From contig JAUKTV010000010.1 in NCBI GenBank assembly GCA_030549205.1, positions 1,302,001 through 1,366,000 on the forward strand: a DNA stretch of 64,000 nucleotides, written 5' to 3'. The stretch comes from Apiosordaria backusii. Taxonomy: Eukaryota; Ascomycota; Sordariomycetes; Sordariales; Lasiosphaeriaceae. This document shows, in pieces, positions 35,097 through 46,650 of this stretch (the stretch's first letter is position 1; each line of letters opens with the position of its first letter). The translations under genes were made by a program, and so were the position numbers. Below the pieces are notes generated by a model. It made no database searches and was not told the origin of the DNA. It worked only from the letters and a program-made list of their open reading frames with translations.

Positions 35097-35694
35097 CACC
35101 TTTTTCTCTGTTTTTTTCCCCTCATTGTCCCTGACTACCCCTCCATCCGCGGTGCAGCTCTGCTTGCCCCTCTCACTATTTGTTTTTGAGGATGGTTTTT
35201 GGTTCTAGTTTTGCAAGTCTAGCTTGCAGCAGGTAAAACAGAACGAACTGGGTTTACGGGAGATTGAGTTTGCAGGAGCAGAAAGGGCGGAAACTTTCAA
35301 CAGCCGAAAGGTTCTGGAGGGAAAGAAAGGTGGGGTTGTTGATTGGTCAAGCTCGGGGTGGTGGGAATGTTTTGTTTTGAAAAGCCAATTGGTATAGAGC
35401 TGATCGTAGCAGCAGGCAGGTTAGAGTTGCGCGTAGAGCTTATTGTTTACTGCTCGCCATCCTCATGTTCAGGAGAATTAAGAATTTAGCACACTTCGTA
35501 GGAACATGGCACAGCATCACCTTTCACCAAAGCACAACTCCATCAATAGTAATTCAGAACATCTTCCTGAGATGTCAATCTCTATTCTTATCTCGCGAGC
35601 TGGGGGTATTCTCTTTTTCCACCATCCCTCCGTCCTCCGTTCCCCGTTCCGTCCCTTCCCTTATCATACATTTATCTCCTCCGAGAGCAACTGC
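35097..35694. other. Intergenic: tRNA to thioredoxin 3' end
   Basis: The T-run starting at 35101 right after the tRNA (TTTTTCTC, then TTTTTTT) is a Pol III terminator. The remainder is thioredoxin 3' flank; nothing else is supported. Confidence 0.6.
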
Positions 35695-36297
35695 TTAAAC
35701 CGAAGGAGGCTCAGGGTGCTCCCCACTGCTAGAAGCACCTCCACCGGCATCGCCAAGGTACTTCCTAAGCAAGTTGAGCAATGCGGGGGGGTTGGCGCCC
35801 ATGAGCTCGTCGACTCTTTCGCCATCTTTGTAGAAAATAAAGGTGGGCATGGCGCGGATGCCGAGCTCGGCGGCGAGGTCGGGGAGGTGGTCGACGTCGA
35901 ACTTGGCAAAGTAGATCTTGTCTTTGAATTCGGGGTCTTCGGCCCACCTGTGCACACGAGATTGTTAGCAATGATGAGGGTATCATTTGGGGGGGACGGA
36001 GACATACTTGGCAATCTGAGGAGCGATGGCCTTGCAGGGACCGCACCAGGTCGCAAAGGCGTCGACGATGACGACGGGGTGCTTGGCGACGGCTTCTTTG
36101 AGCTGGCCGGCGGTTTCGAAGATGTGGACGGTCATTTTGGGGGTGGTGGTTGTGAAGGCTCTTGGTTTAATAACTTGGGTAGAAGTGATTTGAGGGAATT
36201 GAGGGCGCAGTGGTAATGGTGATGATGTTTTGGTTACTGTTCGGAGAGCAGATCTGAAGGCTGTGGTAGCTGGACGGGCGAGGAATCGGAATGACAT
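35695..36297 (-). CDS. Thioredoxin, mitochondrial form with internal cytosolic-type start
   Basis: Disulfide oxidoreductase. Exons on the minus strand: 36297..36008 and 35947..35695 (180 aa); intron 60 bp. The active site WCGPC is at residues 84-88, followed by FDVDHLPDLAAELGIRAMPT (with the cis-Pro loop) and FIFYKDGERVDELMGANPPA. Residues 1-54 form a basic, Ser/Thr-rich mitochondrial presequence (MSFRFLARPATTAFRSALRT). An in-frame ATG at 36135 (residue 55, MTVHIFETAGQLKEAV) is precisely where a cytosolic thioredoxin would begin, so one gene could make both forms. The C-terminal tail GGGASSSGEHPEPPSV is a short low-complexity extension. Function is firm; dual targeting is inferred. Confidence 0.94.
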
Positions 36298-37080
36298 CTT
36301 CGGCGGGAAACAAAGGTGGGGGACGTGGCTGGGGGGAGGCTTATAACGGTTTTGCTCGGTGGTTGTACAGTAATTACTCGGACAAATTTTCAGTTCCCCT
36401 CCCTTTCAAAGAAGACTTGTGGATGGCTGTGGAAATTCTGACAAGTTTGGGGCTGCCGCTCACAAGTCAAAGAGGAGTGATGATGTAAGAGAGGGATTTG
36501 TCAGAGCAAAGCTCCGAGCTTTGGGAGCTCTCAGATGCCGGTCGCCGATCTTAGCGAATGACGCGACTGGGGTTGGATTACGGCGATTACGGTAAGGTAT
36601 GGAGTTTGTGCCCAAGCGAGCAAATTGAATTGGTCAATTGCTGGGGTTACGGTAAGCGTTCGTTCCCCGAGACAGTTCCAGAACACCGGAAGAATGTTGA
36701 TTGATGATTCCTCGTCGATGGCATCAAAACACGTGGCGGGAGATGTCAAATCGGATGCTATTTTGAGACAGGTCTCGAACTGCGGTTCCAAATATCGGCC
36801 TCAGCAGGCCCTTGTGCAGCCAACGGCGGACTCTTGGACTTTTCTCGTTGAAGCTCCCTTGCCCAAGCTTGCATCAATGGCACCATCCGGACCGACACCC
36901 CCCCTTCGCAAGAGTCTACATACAACACAGGGTTCTCGTCACATTCAGTTGACATCTAACAACAGCAACTCTTCAATGAAGTATCTAAATTATTCGGTAT
37001 AGCTAACCCACTAAATTACTTCCACCACTAGATCCCTTCGTCTACTTTCTTCATTACATCCCACACGTTCTCTCCCAGAA
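36298..37080. other. Intergenic: thioredoxin promoter / WSC gene 3' flank
   Basis: 783 bases. A TTATAA lies about 45 bases before the thioredoxin start. ORFs 36531..36791 and 36625..37002 are unsupported. Confidence 0.5.
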
Positions 37081-38274
37081 TTAAGTAAAGACAGCATTCT
37101 CGCAAGGTCCACTGGCAGGGCACTTGGCATACAAGCTCAACCAAGCATCACCACCGCAAAACTGCGCGCTGTTACCACTGCAACGGTAATCGCACTTGTT
37201 CAGGCTGGCAAGCGTGGTCAAGGGCTGTCTGGTCGGGGCATAGCTGTTTCCGCACCAGCACTCGCGTCTCCATTCGGTACCAGCATAGGCCCAACCATTG
37301 GCACCGCAGAAGGCCATGCAAGCCTCGTTGGTCATGGTGTCAGAGCCCAAGAGGGCGCCGGACAAGGTGCGGAATGCGCCGTCGGTGGTCCAGCGCTCCT
37401 CGGGGGCGCACCCGATGTAGCGCCAGCCGAGATGGGTCATGTCGGTGTATGGCAGGACTCCGGAGGTGGAGGTGGAGGTGGGCGCGGTGGAGGTGGTGGT
37501 GCTGGTTGAGGTGGTAGGGGGCGCGACTGATGACGAGGAGGAGGTCGAGCTAACCGTCACTGTGGATAAGGTTGTGCTTGGGCCACCGACGGTAGGGAGG
37601 ACGACCAAAGTCACCTTGATGCACTCGCGGTTGACGTCGATGACTACAAGACAAGTGTTAGCGGGATGGGGTGCGGAGCTTTTAGGGAAACAAGACATAC
37701 GAGTGTTGCCGGGCGGGTTGTAACGGAACTCGTGAGAGCCGTCAAAGGAATGGCGGACACAGATATGACCTCCGAGGGGCTCACCCTCCCATTGGATGAA
37801 CCTAAGCTCAACCTGGAGGAGACCAGTATCCGGGTTGCAAGCATATGTGGGCTGGAAAATGGCGTCGGGATCTCCACGGGATGTCGAGAACAATTTGGTG
37901 GTATGGTCGATTTCGGACCACTTGGGAAGATGTTAGTCTGACTTTTGGAGAAGACAGGACAGGAATCAAGAGCTCACCTCTCCGCCAATGACGAGACGAA
38001 TGTTCTTTCGAACGTTGAACACAACACCATCCACCAGAGTGAAGTCGTAGGTGGGCTCACCGACGGGGCCAATGAAGAGATGCTGATCACCGCCTCCAGC
38101 TTCGAACAAGTTCATGTACTTGTTGTGCACCTCAGGCCGGCTGGCATTTTGGACCTGGATCCGGAAGTGCGAGGGGATGTCGTCGGAGAGCGGCTCAGTG
38201 GGAATGGTGCACTGAGCGGACGCAAAGGCAGCTCCGGCGACGAGGGCCGCCGAGATGGTCTTGAGGTTCAACAT
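37081..38274 (-). CDS. Secreted or surface WSC-domain protein
   Basis: Exons on the minus strand: 38274..37978, 37920..37701, 37643..37081 (359 aa). A signal peptide (MLNLKTISAALVAGAAFASA) leads into a fungal secreted domain of about 190 residues (SHFRIQVQNASRPEVHNKYM, VELRFIQWEGEPLGGHICVR) similar to DUF7907-type proteins. A Ser/Thr-rich, probably O-glycosylated linker follows, then a C-terminal WSC domain (YIGCAPEERW, ACMAFCGANGWAYAGTEW, ECWCGNSYA, CSGNSAQFCGG), a Cys-rich carbohydrate-binding module. No transmembrane helix or GPI signal follows, so it is probably secreted or wall-bound. The second intron is 57 bp, a multiple of three with no in-frame stop, so its retention would add 19 residues; its GCTAACAC branch point and TTGTAG acceptor argue it is spliced. 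Confidence 0.85.
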
Positions 38275-40213
38275 CTTGTCCACGACTTTCAGACCTGTCT
38301 GCTGAATCCTTCCCGTCAGGTTGGGGCGGATCGGCTCCTTCTTATCCTTCGGAGGGCCGGGGAAGGTCGGAGCCCTCTTGCTGTACCCTTGTGGCCCAAA
38401 ATCACCAGGCTCCCGTCACCGACGAGGGTAAAAGCAAAGACAGCATTCCTTGGCGGCAGGCATCACCAGGGCCCAGAGCCGTGATAGCTCCTGGAGCTGA
38501 AATGCCAGCGAGCAGCTTTTTGCATGATGCATGCTCGAATGGTTCCAGTGCCGCCGCATTCCAGAGGAAACCTGCGATCCGCAATCCTTGGTCCGGCTGA
38601 CCAGTCCGAGCGATCAATTCAGCCCAGTGGTGCCAATGTCACATCGTGAGGCGGGCTTGGGGGAACGGTGCGGAGGCGTCAGGGTCCTTCCAGATTGGGT
38701 GTGGTGCCAATATTGGCGGGGACTACGACTGCGAGCACATCTTGGCAACTTGTTGGTTTTCTGACAAAATTCTCACCGAGTTTGCCGTTGAGGGAAGCAG
38801 TGGTGTTGCTATTCACGACCTTCGTTTCCCCCCAAAAGCTCGTATCCACAATCTGCTGCATGGTCTGCAGGGTGACTGTGGGTGGCTTTCGACTGGCGCT
38901 ACACCAACAGCTGCCCCTCATTTCCCCACGACCCAATGATGATGTTTTTCCTGGGGAAAGCTGCCCAACAGTGGGATGCTTGTGTCACGGTCTGGCAAAA
39001 AGCTTGGTGTGCGGGCTGTGCTTGTCATCTCATCTCTTGACCTCGCCGGGATGGCATCTTGGCCAAATATTATTAGTGGTCAGCCGCAGAGGTGGAAAAT
39101 CTCGAAGACGGTGTGTGGTATATCTCTTGCCGTCAAGCCACCCGACAATACGCGTGCCGCCATGTGATCAAGACCATAGCAGTTCCTGGGAAGGACTGAA
39201 ATTTTCTCAGGCTGGAATGTACGCCAAGGGGCCAGTGGTTGCACTATGGGATCGTGCATGAAAGAGCCAGAGTATGGTGTTGCGGTCAGCAGCATGTGCA
39301 GACGCGGCGTCGGACCTGATGGGATCAGACCGTTCAGACGAAGCGGCATGGGGATTAGTGTATTTGCCAAGCTGACAGGGGCAGATCGGATTAAAGATCC
39401 TAGCACGCTGCGGGCAAAAAACCTGGGACTGCAAGTGTTCAACAGGCAATCAAAACACAGTTGGCAGACCACACAAGATAGCCGCTAGGGCCTCGAACGA
39501 TAGTCGGTAGACCTTTGAATGCAATCGGAACGCCTGTATCGAGGAGTTAATGTGGTAGGTTGTGCAGGTAGCGGTGCCAGCTTTTTTGTCCAGGGATGTG
39601 CCCAGCTGTCAACATTCTCGGCAGGGCTGTCCTCAACAGGCAGCAAGCTTGTTGAAGAACATCAAAACTTGGTTTCGTGGGTTGAAACAAAACAGTCTCA
39701 TTGTCTTCCCCAGACAGATCCATCAAGCTCGGACTCACAATGCGTCGATGACTTGCCTCAACATGGAGATGCAAGGCACGGGTATTCCGCTGCAGATCCC
39801 TAGCACAGCATGACGCCTTTTGTCAACAGTCAATATTTTCACTGAGAGCCGCACGTAAATCGTTGGTAATTGGACCGAGGAAGAACCTGCATACTTGGGT
39901 AGGACAACGAAAACAGCGGTGATTAGTTGAGATTACGGCGAAATATTGACGCGCAGGAAAACCCATACTGCTTATCATTCTTCGATTAGGAACTCACTCA
40001 GAGACCAAAAGCCTGACAGCTTCCAGAACTCCCGACTCCTTGCCAAGCTACACTGACCCGCAGCGCCGTCACCCATTATCATGAATCATTCCAGCCATAG
40101 CTCGTCCACATCCGAGACATCAGTAGTCATAACCACAAAAGGAACCACACCATACCGAATACCTCAAACCAATATCTGCAGCCAGGTCATCAAAACTACC
40201 ACCCTCTCATTTC
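38275..40213. other. Intergenic with one dispersed-repeat copy
   Basis: 1.9 kb upstream of the WSC gene and downstream of the carboxylesterase. The 197-aa plus-strand ORF at 38668..39261 overlaps others and has no domain. A copy of a dispersed repeat lies at about 39432-39580 (listed separately). Confidence 0.5.
39432..39580 (+). repeat. Dispersed repeat family, copy C (short, least mutated)
   Basis: Begins AAGTGTTCAACAGGC and shares TCAAAACACAGTT, AAGATAGCCGCTAGG, GATAGTCGGTAGACCTT and TGGTAGGTTGTGCAGG with the copies at 45.8 and 49.8 kb, in the same order and orientation. It has fewer internal tandem units. Where copy B reads TA, this copy often reads CA (for example ACAGG against ATAGG), which suggests RIP-like C-to-T change in the other copies. 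Confidence 0.75.
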
Positions 40214-41956
40214 TCACACAAGCGACCCCTGGAAAATAGGCGGGCACATCGCCTCCATGGTCTTCAAGCTGACGTCCCTGACCATAGTCGACAACGGCAC
40301 CATCCCCCCATAAGCCGTGCCATTCTCAAACTGCCCAAACTCTCTCACCAACCGGGTATCGAGGTCATCATATCTCGGCCAACCCGTCGCATCCAGTCCA
40401 GCCTGACCTCCCTCAGCAAGCGCCACCCAAGAGGTCTGCATCACATGGCTGCAGGCTTCCTCCTCCGGTGTTGACAGCCCGCGGAACAGGGAGTCCGTCC
40501 CAAACAGCAAAGGCAGCTCGGCCGAGTGATACGCTCCCATAAAAGTCGCTGGCGAGACATTGGTGAAGTTGCCCGTGTAGAAATACCGGTAGACTGGCAC
40601 GCCGGCCGCGATCCGCAATGCGCTCGCTTGAACCGCCGGACAAAAGAATAATCCCGCAGTCGTGGCTGCTTCAATGCTTGCGTCGACTCCCTCCGCTGTC
40701 AGTGGGACAAAAGGAATCCCATCATTGGCATTCGTCCCGATAATCGTGGGCTGTTTCCATTTATTTGTCAGTCAACCAAGACCCTTTTTCACACATCTCT
40801 CCCGACCAGGTATGGAAATACTCACCACCTTCAAAATCTCTCCCTTTATTGCCTTCTCCGTGTAATTGCCAAACACGGTATAATTATCCACCACAGCAGT
40901 GAAGTAAATCCACGGCTTTCCGCTCATCAGCTCCTCCATGTTCCTCTTTAAATACCCTTCGATATCCGCTGCATCAGCCTTTTGCATGCACTCCAACTCC
41001 TGCTTCGGTTCCAACCCGCCACAACCAAATTCTGTGGCAGCAGCAGTGAAATTCCCGTGGTTGACATCCTCGCTACTAGCCCTTGCCAACGGGAAAATCT
41101 CCGTGCCAGAATCCATGATTATCCCCTCGACCTGCGGGAAAGAAGTGTCCACAGCCGCGTATTGATACCAAGCCGCTGATACCGCCCCCGCAGATTGCCC
41201 CCAGAGGGTAATCCGGTTTGGATCACCCCCAAAGTTGCCGATGTAGTCTTTGACCCATTGAATTGCCATCTTTTGATCGAGCAAGCCCGGGTTTTGCTTA
41301 CTGGCATCCCCGTTGAAAGCCGCTGGGTTGGGGAAGCCGAAGATGTTGAGCCTGTAATTAAACGTCACGACGATGTGTTGCTGAGACTCTTGAACCCAGT
41401 TGGCGGGGATTTCATAGGGGACGTCTTGCCCGCCAGCAGTAAACGCGCCGCCGTGGAGGAAGATTATAACCGGGAGTGGCTTGATTTCGGATTGCAACGT
41501 AGCTGGGGGGGCGTAGATGCTAAGAGACAAACAGTTTTCGGAGAGGAAGGGGGAGGTCATGTTTAGGCCTTGGAGATTGTACTGGTTGACGAACTGGGTG
41601 AAGATTGTAGGCGGGTTTTCCATGAGGAATTGCATGCAGGAGGGGCCGAATTTGGTTGCGCTGTATGGGGAGGAGGGGAGGGTTGACAGAGGTTCGGGGG
41701 GTAAGAATCGGAGGGAGGATATCGGGGGCTGGGCGTAAGGTATAGAGAGGAATTGCCGGACACATGGGGTGTCCGGGGAGATGGTGCCGATGATGGTGCC
41801 GATGGGGGTGTCGACGGTGAGAGAGGAGGCGGCGAGGGAGGGGCAGGACGTTTGGTGTCGTGAAAGTAATGGTGGTGGGTGCCCGTTGTCGGCGAGAGTG
41901 GTGGTTGTAAGTGAGGCCCAAGAGAGGGCCCCCAGGATCATTGATGAGGGCTTCAT
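40214..41956 (-). CDS. Secreted type-B carboxylesterase/lipase-like
   Basis: Alpha/beta hydrolase of the cholinesterase/carboxylesterase family, which hydrolyses carboxylic esters. Exons on the minus strand: 41956..40826 and 40750..40214 (555 aa); intron 75 bp. A signal peptide (MILGALSWASLTTTTLA after MKPSS) is followed by the family landmarks: SENCLSLSIYAPP, oxyanion loop FLHGGAFTAGG, NYRLNIFGFP, and nucleophile elbow LWGQSAGAVSAA (Ser about residue 255). The acid region reads GTNANDG, with Asp where family members usually have Glu, and the likely catalytic His is in FMGAYHSAELPLLFG. Several NxS/T glycosylation sites and disulfide Cys (SCMQF, ENCLS, CGGLEPKQELEC) fit secretion. Substrate unknown. 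Confidence 0.9.
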
Positions 41957-43475
41957 TGTGGTGAGACGACGTTACTGTATATGCGTTTTGCAGTTACTTT
42001 TTGCGTGAGTGTGCGTCGTTTCTTCCTGTTCCTCGTTGATCCAGCCTTCGTGGGAAGACAAAGAGCCCCACAATGCTGTTGTGAGTCCATCTTGTTAACT
42101 GTGGGGGACGCTGGACGTTTTATCTGTCAGGTTGTCACTCATCGCGGCAATTGGAAACAACGGCCATGATGGACGGCGTATGGCACCAATCCTAGTCACG
42201 CCCTAACGTCACGGCTTTCATTACGATCTAGCAGCGGCCGTCTTGGAACGGTCGTCACCACGGGAGCGTGACACGGTCGCCTTGCTAGTTCCGACGTGGT
42301 GTAGGACACCTGCGACGCAGTTTGAGCCATTAAGCTTGGCAGGTAAAAGTGTCGCGAGGTCCCACGACACCAAAAATGCCGGGTTATCCCCCGTCGTTTG
42401 AGAGTGTCAACTTCGGACGTCCATCTCTGGGCCTGTGCCTGGTGCAGATTGCACGTCTTTGACGAGGTGGGGAGATGCGAGGAATTTGCTGATGGAGTTC
42501 GGAATCCCGGCGCAGCAAGGGTCTGGGGTTTCTTTTCCTTAGGATAAGAGCATGCACCGATAACTGGGGTCAAAGAGTTCGAGCAGATCTGATATTGCCA
42601 GGAGACCATCCCTGACCCAAGTGCAAACGTCTCCCGCGGAGATAATGCGAGCTGTTGTATGTTACATGGTTTCCCTGGGTAAATGGGGTCATTTGTCTGC
42701 TCGAAAAGGTCAGCCTCGTATTAATGATGAGCACGCTGCTTGTGGTCAACTGCAAGTTGATTCTACCACACGGCAAGCACACAGACTTTGTGACGAACGA
42801 ACCGGGGCTTCATCATCATGACATTGACTTACACCTCATATCCCGACTCACCGCATCATCAACAACAACTGAACTGTCAAAGGACGCCGAGGCCGTGAAA
42901 AGCTCTATCTGAACCGTCATCAGTGTGTTGGCGACAATGTTTACGTCAGTTTGTACCAATGGGCTATAAGAGGACTGGACTCCCCTGGTTGTGTAAATCA
43001 GGATCTTCAACATCAGTATCGGGCTTTCTGGCAAACCTTCACGGCATGTACACATGTTTGTCAGACCGCGGCGTATCACCAATGTCAAACTGGAAGCCCG
43101 TGATTGTCGTCCGGGACGGTAGCCACGTCGCAATCATTGGGCCGAACATTGTGCAGGCAGAGCCAAATAAAAAGTGAAGGTGCACAACCGGGAATTGAGC
43201 TCATGTCGTGCAGAAGGTAAGTTAGGTACCTAAAATTTGACAGGTGCAGAGAGGGAACGTGACCACGTACATGGGACGGGATGATGGTTGGGAAGGAGCG
43301 ATCTCCAAGAGCGGCTTCCTCTCATGTTTGTTACTTCCAGAATGTTTGCCGTTACCGAGATCTTTTGACAAACAAGGTAGATACGTCATCCCCAACTTTT
43401 CCCTCACCGTCGCTTGCTTGTTCTGTGTCGCCTGTGAATGCCTTCATTTAGACAGCTGTTTCCCCTGAACAGCTG
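41957..43475. other. Intergenic: carboxylesterase / hnt3 divergent region
   Basis: 1.5 kb with no supported gene. Contains a TTAGGTACCTAA palindrome near 43202. Several short ORFs overlap in opposing frames and are not called. Confidence 0.5.
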
Positions 43476-44477
43476 ATGCCAGCTGTCGCCACCGCTCCTG
43501 CAGCCTACTGTCAATCGAGTCATCCGGCAACATCAATGACGACCACCTCATCACTGCAACCCTACAAAAAGCAACAAGTCACCTATTGTCGTCAATTTCA
43601 CAAGGTCTTCCAAAAACAACCCCATTACAAGTGTCGTATCATGGCTGAACAAGCAGAGGACATCGACGACATTATCGACCCGCCCATGGGGGCAGGCCCA
43701 TCAAAACACCACAACGAGACGTCATCTACCTCATCAAAACCCAAGAACGCGTTCACCGAGCTCATGGCCCCAAAAAGAAAATCTTCAAGTTCACCACCAG
43801 ACCAACCCCCCAAAAAAGACAAACGCGACCGCTGGCGCGGCGCCCTCGTCCAATACATCGACAACCCCTCCTCCTTCGGCACCCAAGTCCTCCGCGTAAC
43901 CCCCAACACAGTCCTCATCAAAGACTCCTTCCCCAAAGCCACCGTTCACCTCCTCTTACTCCCCCGCTCAAAAAAGCACTCCCTCCTCCGGCCCAACGAA
44001 GCCTTCGCCGACCCCGCCTTCCTCGCCATCGTCCAAGAAGAAGCCGCCTCAGCAGCCAAACTCGCCGCTGCCGAGCTGGAAAGATTAGTCGGTTCCTATT
44101 CTGCCACCAACAAACCCCGTGTAGAAGCTACAGACTATGCCAATCGCCCACCAGGAAGGGATTACCTCAAGGAAATCAAAGTTGGCATGCACGCCCACCC
44201 GAGCATGGACCATCTGCATGTTCACATCATCAGCAAGGATATGCACTCGGACAAGGTGAAGCACAAGAAGCACTACAACAGTTTCACGACAGAGTTTTTT
44301 ATCCCGTTGGTGGATTACCCTCTGGCGGAGGGCGACATCAGGAGGGATGTTGGGTTCCAGAATGGGAATTTGAGTCGGGATTTCAAGTGCTGGAGGTGTG
44401 GGAGGGATTTTGGGAACAAGTTTACGCAGTTGAAGAAGCACTTGGATGAGGAGTTTGAGGAGTGGAAGAGAGAGTGA
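43476..44477 (+). CDS. hnt3: Aprataxin-like DNA-adenylate hydrolase Hnt3
   Basis: Removes 5'-AMP from abortive DNA-ligation intermediates. A HIT domain carries the catalytic histidine triad HLHVH (in HPSMDHLHVHIISKDM) and a C-terminal zinc finger starts FKCWRCGRDF and includes KKHLDEEFEEW. Single exon, 333 aa from 43476. A second in-frame ATG at 43641 begins MAEQAEDIDD and gives 278 aa with both domains intact. The first 55 residues contain several Lys/Arg and no Asp/Glu, like a mitochondrial presequence, so two forms are possible. The linker carries NLS-like basic runs (APKRKSSSS, PPKKDKRDR). Function is firm, the start uncertain. Confidence 0.9.
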   Translation: MPAVATAPAAYCQSSHPATSMTTTSSLQPYKKQQVTYCRQFHKVFQKQPHYKCRIMAEQAEDIDDIIDPPMGAGPSKHHNETSSTSSKPKNAFTELMAPKRKSSSSPPDQPPKKDKRDRWRGALVQYIDNPSSFGTQVLRVTPNTVLIKDSFPKATVHLLLLPRSKKHSLLRPNEAFADPAFLAIVQEEAASAAKLAAAELERLVGSYSATNKPRVEATDYANRPPGRDYLKEIKVGMHAHPSMDHLHVHIISKDMHSDKVKHKKHYNSFTTEFFIPLVDYPLAEGDIRRDVGFQNGNLSRDFKCWRCGRDFGNKFTQLKKHLDEEFEEWKRE

Positions 44478-44590
44478 AAGGGGGTAGGGGTTGTAGTGTC
44501 TATGCTGGATGTGGTGATTTGACTAGTACTGCATTTGACACCTATCTAGCTTCTAGGCCTCCATCCTTGTCTTATGATAAGACATATAAT

Positions 44591-45106
44591 TTACGGATAC
44601 TCCAATGTAATCTCAATATCCGATTCCCCACCCTCCTCTACCTGCCGCTCTTTAATTTTCTGGATTATCTTCCTCCGTCTCTCCTCCCTTTCCTTCTCCT
44701 CTTCCACTGCGAGCTCCGCCCTTCTCTTCTTCTTCCTCTCCCTCACCTTTTCATTCTTCTTCTTCCGCCTGGCCATTTCCTCAGGTGTAAGATTAGTTCT
44801 CCGCTCTTTCTCCGCCTGCTCAACTTTTGCTGCCTTTTCTGCTGCTTTCTTCGCCTTGTCCTCCGCTATCTGCGCCCGGATGATCGGTCCATATATCCTG
44901 GCCGCCTCTTCCAAGGCTTGCCTGACCTTGGGGGCGTGCTCGCGCAGAAACCTCCGCACTTCCTCTTCCTCGTCCCCGTTGGCCTCTTCGCCGGACTCGC
45001 AGTCGATGAGCTCGTAGTCGCTGAATTCATCTTCGCTCACGTCTTGAGTGTTGCTAACCTCCTTGCTTTCAACAACGTGGTTATCAGCATGTTCCTGGGG
45101 TTGCAT
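44591..45106 (-). CDS. Small charged coiled-coil protein, unknown (171 aa)
   Basis: Single exon facing hnt3 tail-to-tail across 113 bases. The N-terminal half is acidic (SEDEFSDYELIDCESGEEAN) and holds one predicted helix (VRRFLREHAPKVRQALEEAA, RIYGPIIRAQ). The rest is alternating Lys/Arg/Glu, a likely single long coiled coil with an NLS-like KKKNEKVRERKKKRR. The tail SDIEITLEYP is hydrophobic-acidic. I do not recognise the family. Codon use and the clean frame favour a real gene; a nuclear role is a guess from the basic runs. Confidence 0.62.
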   Translation of the reverse strand: MQPQEHADNHVVESKEVSNTQDVSEDEFSDYELIDCESGEEANGDEEEEVRRFLREHAPKVRQALEEAARIYGPIIRAQIAEDKAKKAAEKAAKVEQAEKERRTNLTPEEMARRKKKNEKVRERKKKRRAELAVEEEKEREERRRKIIQKIKERQVEEGGESDIEITLEYP

Positions 45107-46650
45107 GGTGATGATATTCTTTTGTAAGGCTGAGTGGTTGATAGGAAGGAGGTTTTGTCTGCCAAAATTAGTAAGGTAAGAAAGAAAAGGAATCTGTGAC
45201 CCGTACGATGTGGTAAGTGGGAGGGATCGAGCTTATTTCTGTCTTTCATCAAGCTTTTACGAGGCTGAAGGCGTTAAGTTCTCGTGAGCACGGCTGAGTT
45301 ACGCCTTGCTTCTTTAAGTTTTCCTCTTCGGCAAGGAGTATTTATTGGTGCAGGCATCCGTCGTTCTTAATTGAGCAGATTCCTGAAAAGCCAAGGAGAT
45401 TGCTCTGGAGGCTTTATAGATTGCTGGTTCACCAATACATGACTGATATCTCCTATAAACATCCTTGAACATCACCAACATGCTTGCCAGCCAACCGCCA
45501 CCGCCACCACTGCTGAGCGACCACCCAGTCACTACATCAAACAAACCTCAAGCCACACACCCCGAAATAGGTACTCACCAACCTCCCGGACACTCCACCT
45601 GACTATACACTTCCTTTGAAGTGCTAGGAAGGGAGGACCATGAAAGACTTACGGGCCTTCGCCTCTTGATTGAAGAACCTCAATCTCGTTTCCCACGTTC
45701 TGACTCAAGGTCTTGAACAGATACTGAGACCTCCCAAAACCCCCAACAACAACCACGTTCTATCTTTTTTGCGCATGAGTGAAAGTCTCTCATAGGCCTC
45801 AAAATACAGTTAATAGGCCCCACAGGATAGTCCATAGGGCTCAGGCTTAAAAGGATAGTCGATAGGCCTCAAAAAATAGTCAGCAGACTTTTAGAAATAG
45901 TCGATAGGCCTTTAAAATGGTTTAATAGACACTTTCCTAGAATCGTAGCGTCTACATTTTGTAGTATATGGTAGGTGAAGTAAGTAGCGGCGCCGATCTT
46001 TTTATCAAGGGCGTCCATACGTGACTGGAGACTTTCGCTGCAATAACCATCAAGCAGAGGTTTCTTTCTCTATCCCGATCCGCCGTGCCATATGTATACC
46101 AAATGAGGAATTGCTTACCCGCAGATACGAGAAAAGCAATTGTGGGTAACCAGAAACCAAGTTGGTTCTTTATTTGTGGTCTTTTGAAGCCCTTTATATG
46201 CATGCAAGCTGTATTTGACACTTCTTGATAACCTAGGTAGTCATGCATTACAGCCTTCTAGGTTCCCGTACAGGATCTGATTGAAAGGCCAATGAATGTT
46301 TAGCACTCAAACAAGCAAGACGACTTCAGAAAATGAAGCTTCACGATGGAATGCTTCTGATGCTTTGACCCCTTGGCGCCCCTGACTCGATGACGCAATG
46401 CATCTCGGGAAACTTCATGACTTCATCAGCATGGGTCGTTTAAAGAAGCAATAATGATGACGATGGATGCAGGGATAAATAAAGACGGAGCTGTGCTGTG
46501 GTTGAGAGCTGCGCCGGCAATAAAAACAATTGAATGGCACGACTTGTCGAATCTGGCACCTGCGACTCTTCCATCTGCAACACCAAAACTGATCAACTTT
46601 CTTCCTAATTTCAACATCAATTGAAAGTTCGACTTTCGACCACCGCCACA
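45107..46650. other. Intergenic with dispersed-repeat copy A
   Basis: 1.5 kb. The repeat covers about 45782-45993. The flanks are TA-rich and hold no supported ORF (45314..45544, 45952..46248 unsupported). GGATAAATAAAG about 175 bases before the NmrA-like ATG is a weak TATA candidate. Confidence 0.5.
45782..45993 (+). repeat. Dispersed repeat family, copy A
   Basis: Begins ATAGGCCTCAAAATACAGTTAA, then about five tandem units of 21-30 bases built on GATAGTCGATAGGCCTT, then AAAATGGTTTAATAGAC and ends near GTATATGGTAGGT. Collinear with copy B at 49827-50025 and copy C at 39432-39580. All three have the same orientation. TA-rich compared with copy C. Confidence 0.8.

Noticed and set aside
38668..39261. 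197-aa plus-strand ORF
   Set aside because: No domain, conflicting frames overlap it, composition not like neighbouring genes.
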